Assembly (NCBI GenBank): GCA_017562135.1
Contig: QEYB01000654.1
Span: 310,001-374,000, forward strand
Reading direction: 5' to 3'
Length of the DNA stretch: 64,000 bases
Origin: Dipylidium caninum
Taxonomy: Eukaryota > Platyhelminthes > Cestoda > Cyclophyllidea > Dipylidiidae
Below, in pieces: positions 38,347 to 50,600 of this stretch. A model generated the notes under the pieces. The model saw nothing but the letters and a program-made list of their open reading frames with translations, ran no database searches and had not been told where the DNA came from. The first letter of the stretch is position 1, and every line of letters starts with the position of its first letter. Both the position numbers and the translations under genes were made by a program.

Positions 38347-41300
38347 CTAAGGGGAGAGCAAACAACGTCAACGCCGCCGGGACCCGAGGGACCGCCGGGG
38401 CGGGGGGCTGATAAAAGCTAATCTCCGCGAGGCGCATCGCAGACTGTGGGGTGGAGAACGGGGGGGGGAAGTGGTCGAGGGGGAGAAGGAAGGAAGGGGG
38501 TGGGGGGAGACGCACCGGCATTGTCAGGCCCCGATGAATGCACGCACGCGGTGGGAGGAGAACTCGCCTATTGATTTGTCGCCCTTCAAACGCAACGCTG
38601 TCACGTGGACGGCGGTCAGCGGTCGGGCTGCGGTGCACGTGGACTCCCGTCCACGCCGCGGAGGCCACGGGAATTCGCCCCAGAGGCGGTCAGGCGGGGC
38701 GGGGCGGATGGGCGGAGGCTGAAACGCCCCGAGGAATAGAAGGCCTCGCCGGAAGGGCCAACGCTGGTCGTCTGACGTGGCGACGGCGCCGGGGCGAGGG
38801 CGGAGATGACAGCTGTGGACCGGCGGCGCTCAGAGGGCCACTTCCGGCTCAGCCGCCTCGGATTTAGGGGAGGCGCCGCCGGGAGTGCGGAGTGAGGACT
38901 GCAGGTGTTCTCCAAAGGGCATTTTTTGGCGTGAGATTCGTCAGCAGGGCGATTTGTGGCGTCAGTGAGTGCCCTGCAGTCCCTTTTTGTTACTCCGGCT
39001 CACCACGGGTCGGTGCGGTTACCCGCCGTCGCCTTTCGCCGCCGAGACCTACGAGCCGAGGCCGCCGCCCGACCTCCTCACAACGGAAGACTTGAGTCTC
39101 GACCCGTAGAAGCTGAGCGGCCTCCTTTCCTCCACTCAAACGGGGAGTCGGTCGTTGAAATGGCGGAGAGGAAGGTCGTCCGCCGTCCTCACTCATCCCG
39201 CCTCAGGCGAGGCGGTGGAGAACGAGGTGAGACGGCGGTCCCGTCGAAGGTGACCGCTGAGCGGAATGGAGGGCGACAGGGCGACGTGACGAGAGCCCAC
39301 CGAACGGTGGGGATGAACTCGCTGTACCTGGCGGGAGGACGTCCCGAGGGGGAGGGTCGCCTTATCTCCCAACTGCGGTCAGCCGCACCACCACCACCGC
39401 TGCCGCCAGCATCGCTTCCATGCTGTGGCGCGCGAGCTTCTGGGCGGCAACCCTCGTGTTGTGCGCGGAGGCTCGGGACATCGTCTGTCGCAACGCGAGC
39501 CGCGGGTGCGATTGACGAACGCTCGAGTCGACGCAACGCTGCCACCATGGCAACCCTACCACGGAACGGATTTGAGCGTCCCACCAAAACCACCACATCG
39601 TTTTGGGGCCAATTACCTCGTCTGCGTGTGTGTGTTGATGGCGACTCGTATTCCACGTAGACACGTCCCCCTGCCACGGGGGCGGAGGGGGCGGAAGGGG
39701 AGGGCTCGGGGGGCGAATTCTCGAAGCGGCATTGAATGAGACGCTCTACATCCAGCAACCTACTGACGGAAAGCCGGCCTAGCGGCCACTAAAACGACTC
39801 CCATTCCAGGGTGACACACGAAGTGGACGACGAAGTCCCCTCCGACGTCCGCGACGGTCCCAGTCCGTGCACAGAAGCGCAAACCGCCGAGGCGGCGCCG
39901 CCCGCTGAATCGCCAGTCGAGCGACGCACGAGTCACCCCCCTGGCGACGCCCGGAGGCTATTCTGGGGGCCACGCACGCGACTGGTGGAGGTCTTCGCAC
40001 CGATGGAATGCGCGCCGCGACGCTTTATCGATTTTTCCCACTCGACCAATGGGAGGAGGGCAGGGCGAAACGTGTCTTCGCTAGACTTTCCGACCGCCTC
40101 CAGGCATGCATGTGAGTGATGACATTCTCTCACCTCCGCCCCCGACACCCGTCCAAATGCTCCTTTATTTTTCACACAATGCTTAAATTCTCAAGGTAAA
40201 AGTATTTTCTCCGAGCGGCTGCAATAACCTCGAAGGGAACTTGAATATCTACTCCTTTCCCGATTTTAATACTGAGATTATTGTGGTTAGGCAGTTAACT
40301 TTGTCCATTTACTTGACAGTCTAATAGGGTTTTTTTAATCAGTCGTTTCTGTCGTCTGTATTTTTCTGCTACCCAGCCCGCTTGCCTGCCATCGCCCTAA
40401 CTTCATCGTTCCTTTATTTCGCTTTATTTGGTTCACTTTCCCCGTCCCCGCCAATCTGATCCCGCTCCCTATTTCAAATAACGCTTACACTTTCATGGAA
40501 TGAGTAAGTTCTCTGTGCGGCCGTAATGACCTTGAAGGAAATTTGAGCGCTCATTCTTTGATCGATTTTAACGTTAAAATTTTTAATTGATAATTTAATT
40601 CTGTTAAGTAAACGACTGTTAAATGTGGCCGTGTATTCAGTTGAATAAGTATTTTGAGGATTTCTTGAGGTCTACCGCGCTCACCCCCGTGAGTTTGTAT
40701 TGCGTTTCAACTTTTTCCTGTATTTCGCTTTACCGGGATTCACTTGTTGCCCATGTTGACGTTTTCTATGCGATATTTCGTCATCTCAACTACGATGGCG
40801 GTTTTCACCGCTCCCAGGCACAATTCTGTGGCTTTCCGCGGCGGCAGAGAGAAGTCCCCTCGTCGTCCGACGCTTTCCCATTAGCGGCCCTCCTTGGTCG
40901 CCAGTTTTAACGCCGCCTGCCCGTCCTCTGCCGCAGCCGAGTCCTCCAGCATTCCTTATTCAGAAAAAAACAGAAATTTATAGTAGACTGCCCACGCACC
41001 AGTGTATGTTGTCCAGCGTAATCTTCTGGCACTGCAAATGATCTCGCCCTCGTTCGGTTAGCCAGCGTTTCCACATCTTGTCGCTCTACCTCAGGTTCGC
41101 GGCTGTCGCTGTGAACACCTCCACCAGGCGAGGGAGCGCACACTGTTAAGCGCCGAGTCTGCGCATTGCCCGTTCGACGACCATTTCTTTTGGAAAGGAA
41201 TCGTTTTCTGGGATAATTTGACACTTCGAGCGCCCAATGCGGTTAGTCGTCTAGGTTAAGTGAGTGTGGGAGATTCGTTCCTGGTTAGTGCGCTGAAAGT

Positions 41301-41648
41301 CCGCCAGACTTCCCCCTCTGCGGATGAAGCGCCGTCCCCGGCTCCTTGGCTGCCCTCCGCTGAGTGGGTGCCCCTCCTGTTGAAGCATTAAAAACCGGAC
41401 CAACATCGGAAAGGTGTTTCCTTCACAATCCCTTTCTCCAGCAAAGGTGACTCAAGGCGTAGAGACACCGAGGTTGCTCCCATCAGACTGTCACGTCTGA
41501 CATTCTCCGGCGAAATTGTGGCCGCCTGACAGTGGGGTGATGGCTCGGTTGGGGTAGCGGGGCCGGACGGGTGGGCGGGCTTGCGACGCGGCGCGGTGAA
41601 GGAGGCGGCTCAGGCTTCACGGAGAGTGAACCGCCTTGTCCCCTGCAG
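38347..41648. other. Shared upstream region between two divergent tubulin-like genes
   Basis: 3.3 kb between the first recognised exons of the two head-to-head genes. The first half is GC-rich with many CpG; the second half is AT-richer and holds a diverged tandem duplication. Both missing start exons and any shared promoter should lie here. Several short open frames occur but none resembles a family. Confidence 0.5.
40140..40810. repeat. Diverged tandem duplication, about 305-base period
   Basis: Two neighbouring units align by eye: TCTCCGAGCGGCTGCAATAA near 40208 with TCTCTGTGCGGCCGTAATGA near 40510, then CGATTTTAA in both, and later TATTTCGCTTTA in both (near 40413 and 40723). Spacing is constant at roughly 305 bases. 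Extent is approximate. Confidence 0.5.
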
Positions 41649-44600
41649 GGTGAATTGGTGCAGATCTTCGTCGGCCAAGGCGGCGTTCAAATCGCGGACG
41701 CGTGTTGGGAGCTCTTCACCCAGGAGCACTTTATCACCCCGAGCGGGGAGTGCAACGCATGCATGTGCGGCCAGGAGCAGGGCGACTGCGACTGCTCCGC
41801 CTTCTTCAGCCTCACCCAACGCGGCTTCTACGTGCCCCGCACCCTCATCGTCGACACGGAGCCCTCCGTCCTCGGTGCGTCCTCCCCCCTTCGCCACCTC
41901 GCTCCAACCTTTCTCCCCCCCCCCTCCCTCCCCCTCCGAAACGACCCTCTTCTCAAGGACAACATTTTGGCCAATCTGAGGCTCCCACGCCACCTCCATC
42001 CACGAATGCTGCCTCCTTATTGCACCGACATCTGCTGCGAAGGCGGTCCGCAATAAAATTGTACTATAGAAATGGCATATCCCAGCGGGTTTATATGCCC
42101 CCCCCCGCCTCCCCCCTGTGGGGGGTGAAGTTATTAGGCTGGAAATTATAAAACGGGCGAGGAAAATAAGATGAGAGAAAGCAAAATGGGCCATCGGTGA
42201 CACTTGTGACCCCATCCATCGCCTGCGGTTGCGCGACCTCGTATGACCACCGCATTCGCGTCCATTTTAACACAACCGAACCCGCTTGGGAGGCGGATTT
42301 CTTGTTTGGACCGGCATTCACGAATACTTGGGGCTGCAGCTCGAATTCCGCACTCGCCGCTCTTGCATTCCACCGCGTCATCGAAGGCGACCGGCGGCCT
42401 TCCACGAGACGCCTTGGCGATGCACAACATCGAGCCTTCTGTTTTTTCACCAGCGGATCCATTTCCAGAAGCCTCAGCAGTGTTTCTCGAGGCTTTTTCA
42501 GCTTCGCCGTGAAACAATTTGAACTGTCTGATCTCGCGGAAAAATAGAACAAAAAGGGGGCTCGAATGACGGAAAACACTCCCGGGAGATGAGTAAGAAG
42601 AAGAAGAAGAAGAAGATTTTCAACATTTACAAATTAGAAAACCGGACGCAAGTCGCAATTTGTCGCGCTCGGTTGCATCTGAACCCACACCAAAGATGCC
42701 AGTTTCATAGTTTACAACGTAAAATGAAAAAAAAGAACAGAAATGTAGACTGTTTACTGAGAGAACGCATTTGCCTTTCAGATGAAATCCGCGTGGGTGT
42801 TTATAGGAACCTCTTCCAGCCCAACAGTCTCCTCAGTGGCAGTGAGGACTCGGCGTCGAATTTCGCCCGCGGTTTCTACGGCACGCCATGCTCCCTGGTC
42901 GAGGCCTCCTACAACTCAATTCGCCACTTGGCCGAGGCCTGTGACCTGCTGCACGGCATCATGTTCTACCGCGCCTACGGCGGAGGCACCGGCAGCGGGC
43001 TGGGATGCAGTGAGTTGGGATATCGGCCTTTCCAACCACGCCGAGAGTAGACGAAGCTCCTCTCGACGGGGTGGGGGGATTTTGGCCTCTCGTCGTGGCT
43101 CTGTTGTCCGGAAGGTACCTCTGGACATACGCTATTTTCTCGTCAAAACATCGTCCACCAACAGTGATGGTGAAGCTCCTCGTAAAATTCGACTCAAGCA
43201 GCTTGGCGGAAACACTTCTGCGTTTCAGTCCATATTTTCAACCCTGTGCTTAAATTGATAGACACTCCTAATGTACTATGGAATGCGTCAAAACTCTAAA
43301 TCGCCCCTGCAGAAGCGTCAGCAGTCGGGAGATAGAAATACGCATGAAAGGCGCCTGCCTCAGATGGACCGCAGACTGATGAGTTCCATCGAATGGGAGC
43401 AAAGAGACATTTGAGGGGGAACCGTTGGGCCTTTTCAGTTGTCAGTTAGTATTCACAGTAAGGTGGACACGGAGGAGGACGGGTACCTTACAATTTAGTG
43501 GATTTGGAAGCAACTTATGGTGTTGTCTTCGGAGAAAACACAAGACACGGGAATAATTTTTGATTGGTCAAAATACCTTAAGAGCGCACCAATGAAATGT
43601 GACCATCGGGTTGATTTATTTTATTGACTCCGAATGAAGTTCTCGTCTTCTTTACGCCATAAACGACGCTCAGGACTGCTTCAACACACCGCGGATGAGT
43701 TCTGCAAGACCTCGCGCATTGATTTTGGCGTGATTCCCGGGGTGACGCTGTCCTCGGGGCCCGTGGAGCCGTACAACGCGGTGCTGGCATTGCAAGTGCC
43801 GGTGGAGCAGGTCAACCTTGTCAGCCTGGTGGACAATATGGCGTTGCAGCGCATCTGTTCGTGCCTCCTAAAAATTCACAAGCCCAGCTTCACCTCCCTC
43901 AACCGCATCCTCGCTCAGGTGAGCCTGCACACCCGTCGTTGTGCTGTGCATTGCAGCAGTGAGGCGACTACGGGCTGTCAAACTCTCCTTCTCCCTTGCC
44001 ATGCCAGTGCGTAAGTGGCCTGACGTCGACATTTCGATTTCCGGGACCGACGACCATCACAATGATGGATCTGTACACTAATCTTGTGCCCTACCCTGAC
44101 GCCCACTTCGCCATGATCGGATTCGCGCCTCTCTTCGACCTCGAGACGGCATGCAAAGGTCGTAAGTACGCCACCCCGACGCATTCCACTCTGTGGTCAT
44201 TCACTCGCCCCTTTCCTCGCTCATCAGCTCGCGCGTTCATTGTCTTTGCAATGAACTGAGCATCGCCGTCCAGACGGCCATTTACTTCTCGCCCTGTCAA
44301 CTTTGACGCGGTGGGAGACTCCAGGGGGGGGGAACCTGGTGGGGGCGAAGGGGAAGGATGAAGGAGAGAGAAACTGTTGGTGATAGCCAACTGAATCGGC
44401 AGTCGGAAAGCCACATCGAAGAAGAATTTCAAGCGGAGCTTCCTCCCTCCACTCTCATTCCTTGACACCTTCTCTCTATCTTATTTCTCTACGTCCCGTC
44501 ATGGTAATCACGCGACAAAAGCCGGTTTGAATTAGCGTGGAGGCTACGAAACAACCGTTGAATTTTAGTGGGCAACAAAAAGCGCAATTCTAATTTTTTT

Positions 44601-47600
44601 ATGATATTCATCAGAAACATCTTCCATTGGCATTTACAGCTTTCTGCCAACGACTTGCTTAGTCATATGGGCCTAAAAAATCTTCCCTTCTAATGTTATT
44701 ATAGGATTCAAAGATTATCATAACATCATTTTAGTTGCAATTATAATTTCTTTTGAAAGTACTTTGCGATTACGATATAGGTGATAATAAAGGCCGAGAA
44801 ATTTCGGCTTATATCGGAATAGATCTTGGTAAAATTATATATTGTGGAGAATTTATTTAAATTGTCGAAAGTGATGGAAGCTTTCCGAGGCGATCCCATA
44901 CGCGTCCATTTGTTTTACTCCATCTTTTGTCGTACGCGAGCATTTAAACACTGCTGCAACAATTTTCGTTGGCATCTCTGACTCTCTGCCAACGAGCCAA
45001 GATTCCACATATGCCGTTTAAAAAACTTTGTTTTGAGTTGGCAAATTACTCGAAGTCCGTCATTACACTGATTTGGTGGTACTAATTTCTCTTATAAATA
45101 CTTCGTAACTACGGGAAAGGTGATAATTCGTCGGAATATTAAATGAATACGGAGTTTAATGTGGTAACAGGCCGTATAGTGCGGAATTTATTTACCTTAT
45201 CAACAGTAATCGGAGCATTACGTGGCCGCCGATTGTTTTTCCTAATCATTTACTGTGGTAATTGTTTTTGCGCAGCGGTGGCCTTAGGAATAATTTTTAG
45301 TTTAGATTCAAGTTCACGAATAGTTCTGGGCGTGGGGATCTGAGTCGACAGCCGATTTCCTCATGTTTTTCTCATCATTATAAAATGCAGCCGCGATCTT
45401 CCACTAGGTACCTTGGCAATACGTTGTATTAATCTTCAAAAAAAATTTTGGAAACAACATTAAGTATTTATTTTTAGCAGTTGGTCCACGTCCGAATGTC
45501 TCATTTATATTCCCCGAGGCATGTTTAGCTGCGCTAATATGCAGTTTGACCTTGTACAAGACAAGCTGATGAAATCTCTTTTGATTTCCGATTAGTTTCG
45601 GTGAAGACAAAGTAAGTAAATAAAAATGGCGTATGAGCACAAAAAAATTGTGAAATGCATAATAATAATACCGCTAAGATTTATAAGTCAATATATGGGG
45701 CGCATGTTGCAATGCGTCCCCTTCAGTCGCAGTCGAACGCAGACTAAACACAAACGCCCGTTCCATAGTTTACCGAGCAATGAGGGCAACGTTGGGGCGT
45801 CCTGCGCCGCCACTACTACCCCTGCTAGGCACCGTTTGCCTGCAAAGCGAGTGCTGAGCATTTCTCAGTAGCGAGGAAGGTGCTTAGGTGACGGCGAGAT
45901 TCTACGCGATGTGGTGACTTTACCCTCACATGTCTGCATCCTCTCCCACCAGAGCTGGACACAACGCAACTGACCGAGTCAGTCTTCTCCCCCGAACAAT
46001 CAACTGGTGCACCAGCGCGAGGAGGAGGTGAACATGTTCCTCACCTGCTGCCTCTTCTACCGCGGCAACACTAGTGTCCGCGACGTCAACACGTGCATCG
46101 ACGAGATGCGCTCCTCCAACCGCCTCCCCTTCGTCGACTGGTGTCCCACAGGCTTCAAGGTCATTACTACTGAGCCCTCTTCCTTCTCTCCTACTCACTC
46201 AGGTTTTCCTCTTTTGTATTCTTGGCTCGCTGTTGATCTGTTTAGCGTAAGCTTGAATTAGACGAGACAAGAGACCCCAACGACACGGTACCACATTTTC
46301 ATATGGTATGTGAAAGCCTCGCGAGGTAATTTGTTTTGCCTGGACCTTCGGGGGGAGGTTTGTTTGTCGCCTGACACGGCAGCTCTTCACACTCGAGCGC
46401 ACTTCTGCCTCAAGGTGGGCATATCCTACCAGCCAATGACAACCATCGAGGCGAGTCGCATCGGTCCTTCGGACACCTCGGTGATCGCCCTCCACAATTC
46501 TACAATCTTCAAGACCCCTCTGCAGGAGATCACCCAGGCGGTGGAGAAATTGTTGATACGCAACGCCTTCCTCCACTGGTACAGGGGAGAGGGCCTCGAA
46601 AGCGACGAGATTGCCAACGCTCTAGAGGGCTTGAAGAAACTTCAGGCCGACTACGACTCTGTAAATCGACTCAGGGTGAAGATCGCCGTCCACCTTAGCC
46701 TTCAACAATCTGAAAATCGCGTCTGTCTGTGGCTTTGTAGTTTATAAACACAACGATGGAGCGAAAGTTCTTGAAGGGCACCTCGTCGACTCAGTCGAGG
46801 GAGAGCGAAGAGACGAATGCCCCGCCGGCCAGACTGGAGGACAAGGTGACTTTGTCGTTGGTCCCCTCTCTTCCCCGCACCCCGCGTGCCCACTCTCACC
46901 TCACGGCGACTTGACGTTGTAGGCGCCGTACCGTGAAAACTGCGAGTCTCCAATATCAACAACTCGGCGAAGGGTGAACGTACGTTCTTGAGGCAGCTCG
47001 GGCTGTTGCCTGTTCCGTGCAGTCCCCTAATTTGCTTCCGGTCCATCCTTACTTCCTTCATCCCCCTCTTCCTCCTCCTTCTACCCATCCTCTTCGTCCC
47101 CTGCTCCTCCTCCTTCCACTCTTCCTCGTCCCCCCTTCATAAATATCTTCTTTCTCCCCATCCAAGCCGTTCTGCCGGAGGGAGTATGACAAGAATTACA
47201 AGGATTCGCGGGAGGTGTCACAATCATCTGTGAGTTGTCACATTAGCCAGTCCGCACACACACACACACACACACACACACGCCTTTATTACCGTCCCGA
47301 CTGGCCACTCGCGACGAGCGGAGGCGGCAGTCAGGACCTGACACTGAGTCGGGAGGACGAGGAGGCGCGTCTTCGCCCCAAAATGGCGCAGGATGTGTGG
47401 CGTCGCGCTCCCCTCGACCCTCCCGCTGCGCACTGCCGCCCCGACCGGTCCCACTGCTCTCACTGCCTCCTCCCCCAAACGCATTTAGCTCTGCTCCGAG
47501 AAGGGCTCGCCACCTCGCTGTCGCAGGGAGTGCCGACTGCAGGATTACAGTTCCCGGAGGCCACCGGTGAGTCCGCGTTTCCCCGCCGTCGCCTCCCCGT

Positions 47601-50600
47601 CGTCAATTAAACCATAGAGAGAAAATATATATATATATATGTATAAATTGCACACTGTAGGTCATAATACCTACCTTGAGGGAGTTTTTCATGTGTGCCG
47701 CATGGAGGCCTCAAGAGTTGTGTGACGACTTTTGACGAGGCGCTCGTACGCTTGTTTACCTCCTAGTCATTGCTGAATAGCGCTGCGCGAAGCGGGCCAG
47801 TGAAGAACAGAACGCAGAACTGCTGCGCCTGTGAATCGGGAAATGCGACTAATCAGGAGGCCTTCCCCTCGGTAATGCCCCAATTGCATTGAGCGTCCCC
47901 GCATACTACTTAAATGCCTTAACAAGTAGGTAGGTTTGACCATGTGGTTTCTCTCTCTACTTGAAGTTTGATTTTGAAGGAGGAGGAGGAATAGGTGGAA
48001 GGGCTTGTTAACGAACAGCAACTCGCATGGTGATTTTCTTTTCCTTCTTGGCAGACGAGCAGTTTGAAAAGATCCTCGACAAAATGTGAATGTTTCCCCG
48101 ATGGCTCCGACACCACTCCTGTGAGTTGTCTCCCCTCAGGTCCGAGAGCTTTGTTACCCCGTACTCGACTGGCTGCCTAGCTGTTTCACTTGCAAGGCGG
48201 CCCACCGCCACTTCGTCGCAGGTGTAGCCTCAGTTTTAGCACCTTTGAAAGGCGACTAATGCGAAGTGAACCCACTTTTAAGCGCTGAGTCGTGTCATAC
48301 AAGCGGAAGCCAGTCATTTCAGACCCTCATGAGGTTAAGTTGTCATCAAAAGTTTACTCCGAAGGAGGTGATTGATAAACCCTGTCGGTTAATTTGTCTC
48401 CTTTGCCGGAGCTTTCACACCGACCACAGCGACAAAATCCAGCGTTCACGACGACTGGACTGTGCAGATCTTCTGCGCGTCTCCTTTTGTTTGGTGGCGG
48501 TAACACCGCCTTGAGGTGCTCCCCTAACCTGTCAACGCCAGTTGAGGTTGAGTCTGTGATGCTTTGTGGTGTGAGGAAAGCGGTGTAAATGAAGACGATG
48601 ATCTGCTTGTAGATGTTCCTCGATGATGCCAATGACGGGTGCCGATGCACGACTTCTGTATGTCCTTTCAATAGTGGACAAAATGCCCTGGTCCGTGCCC
48701 TCACAAGCTTTCTCTCGGTTTCAGAAGCACGAAGAAACGGAGAAGAAATTGGAGGATGACGAAGAAGCCGACATGGACTCGCTCTGTTCCGACTCGGACT
48801 ACCACCAAGTAGGCATGGCTTTTTGATTTCAGATTAAACCGGCGGACACGTAGAATCCTTTTATTCCCTCTTTGCTCTCTTCGCCGCCGGGGTGGTGGTT
48901 GCGACTCAGATGCCCAGACGCGATCCACTTCTCCGCCTTTTTACACGGCATAACGTTGATGAGCCGAGGGAGCCCCACTCCGATGTTTGTGTGGCATTTA
49001 GGGCTCACTAGGATTTTTGATTAATCCAAGCCAAGGCTTCCATAAACCTTGTAGGACGTCCCTAATCCCCAACAGCGCGAAACAGATACTTGGGAATCGT
49101 TGCAAGAGCACGAGATGACGGAACAGCCAATCAATGAGCCCCTTAAAAAGGTACCTCTTTTCACTCTATTTACGCAGCTAACACACTTTTGTATTTCAAA
49201 ATTGCGGCTCAAAGCTGTTTATCTTACTACATGCCTCTAAAATAACACAGGTGGGAGCTCAATTAATCATATCTTCGAAGTAACTTTTGTCTGCGTTTAA
49301 ACTGACCGCCCTGTTAGTGAACCAATCAACTGCAGAGTTTAGTTTGCGCTCTCATTTGATTGGTTTTCTTTACTCCCAATGAGACTTTTGATTGACAGGC
49401 GCGTGACTTCTTCTTCAGCCCACGACTTGAGTTTAGCGAGCGCCAAGCACATTTGACGAATGATGGGGAGAAAACCACAAACAGTGGTTAGAACAAATAG
49501 TAGTTTTCAGTCGGGATTAACGTAAAACGCAATCTTGGAGAGGCTAATTGTTAGCCAAACCTACTCCATAGCGGGAAATCAGGAAGAAGACAGTCAAGCA
49601 ACGGAGTCACTTAATAGAAGGATGGCGTTTATTCCCACTAACTGTTCTTGATATACTTCAGAATATCGCTTATGGAGGTAGCGCTTTGTCCTCGACGGAA
49701 ACCGGAGCCAGTTGCGTAAGTCCCCAGAGCGATGCTTCTCCGTGAACCTCTTCCAGATATCCCATTATTTATGCATCCAGTACTTTAACATTCATCCCAC
49801 TCCCAAAGAAGCCCTTCTTACCTTACAGGTCTGCTATCACGGTGAGCACGGCCGCTGTGACGTCTCGTTGCGGAGGGCATTTGTGAGTTGAGCACTTGTA
49901 TTAGTCAAATTTGCCACTTCCACTCCGAAGTGGCCATTAGTTGTGCCTAGTGAGGAGCTTTTCATAATTAGCCGTCGGGTTGAGGGGAGAGACGAAGTCA
50001 TCTCCCTCGAATGGGGCATTTTTTGTCCAAATTTCTGCCAAAAATTCAACAAACTGTCCCCTGGGCTTGGGGACATAAATTGAGGCGTGAGGAGCCTCGT
50101 GTTGCTTTAAATGACAAGGGTTTGGCACTCAGGTAATGGTACCATCACAGCAGGTTTTGTTCTCCCTTCCTAGACAATTATCGACAAGGCTTACGAGGCC
50201 TGCCGACGGAGACCCTGTCCCGCTTCGGTATGGAAAAATTTGTCATGATGGTAGTTTCAAAATGTGCTTAATTTTTCTAATCTTTTCTTTGTGTCTGTGT
50301 ATGTGTGTACATAGCAAGGCAAACAGAATGAGGAGGAGCCGGAGGTCACCATAAAGGCCGACTTAGATTCGTACCCAACAGTTTCGTTGAGTCAAAAGGT
50401 ATGTTACAAGTCCGCTCTAGTGCCAATTTGTCATAAAGCATTCGATGTGTGGCATTCTGAGTTGTCACCTGCTCCCGTTTCCCTCATACGCCCCATTCAA
50501 ACTGAGGTTGTGACAACTTTGACGTGTCAGACCGTCCTTGATTCCCTGCTGCCTCTCAGTAGGGGGTTTTAGATTTGACGCAGGGCATTGGTTGCGTTCC

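Noticed and set aside
47340..47566. Alternative larger exon frames (SGPDTESGG... or QDLTLSRED...) in the tubulin tail
   Set aside because: Both would end out of phase with the next exon; the smaller exon 47489-47566 with a good pyrimidine tract keeps phase 0.
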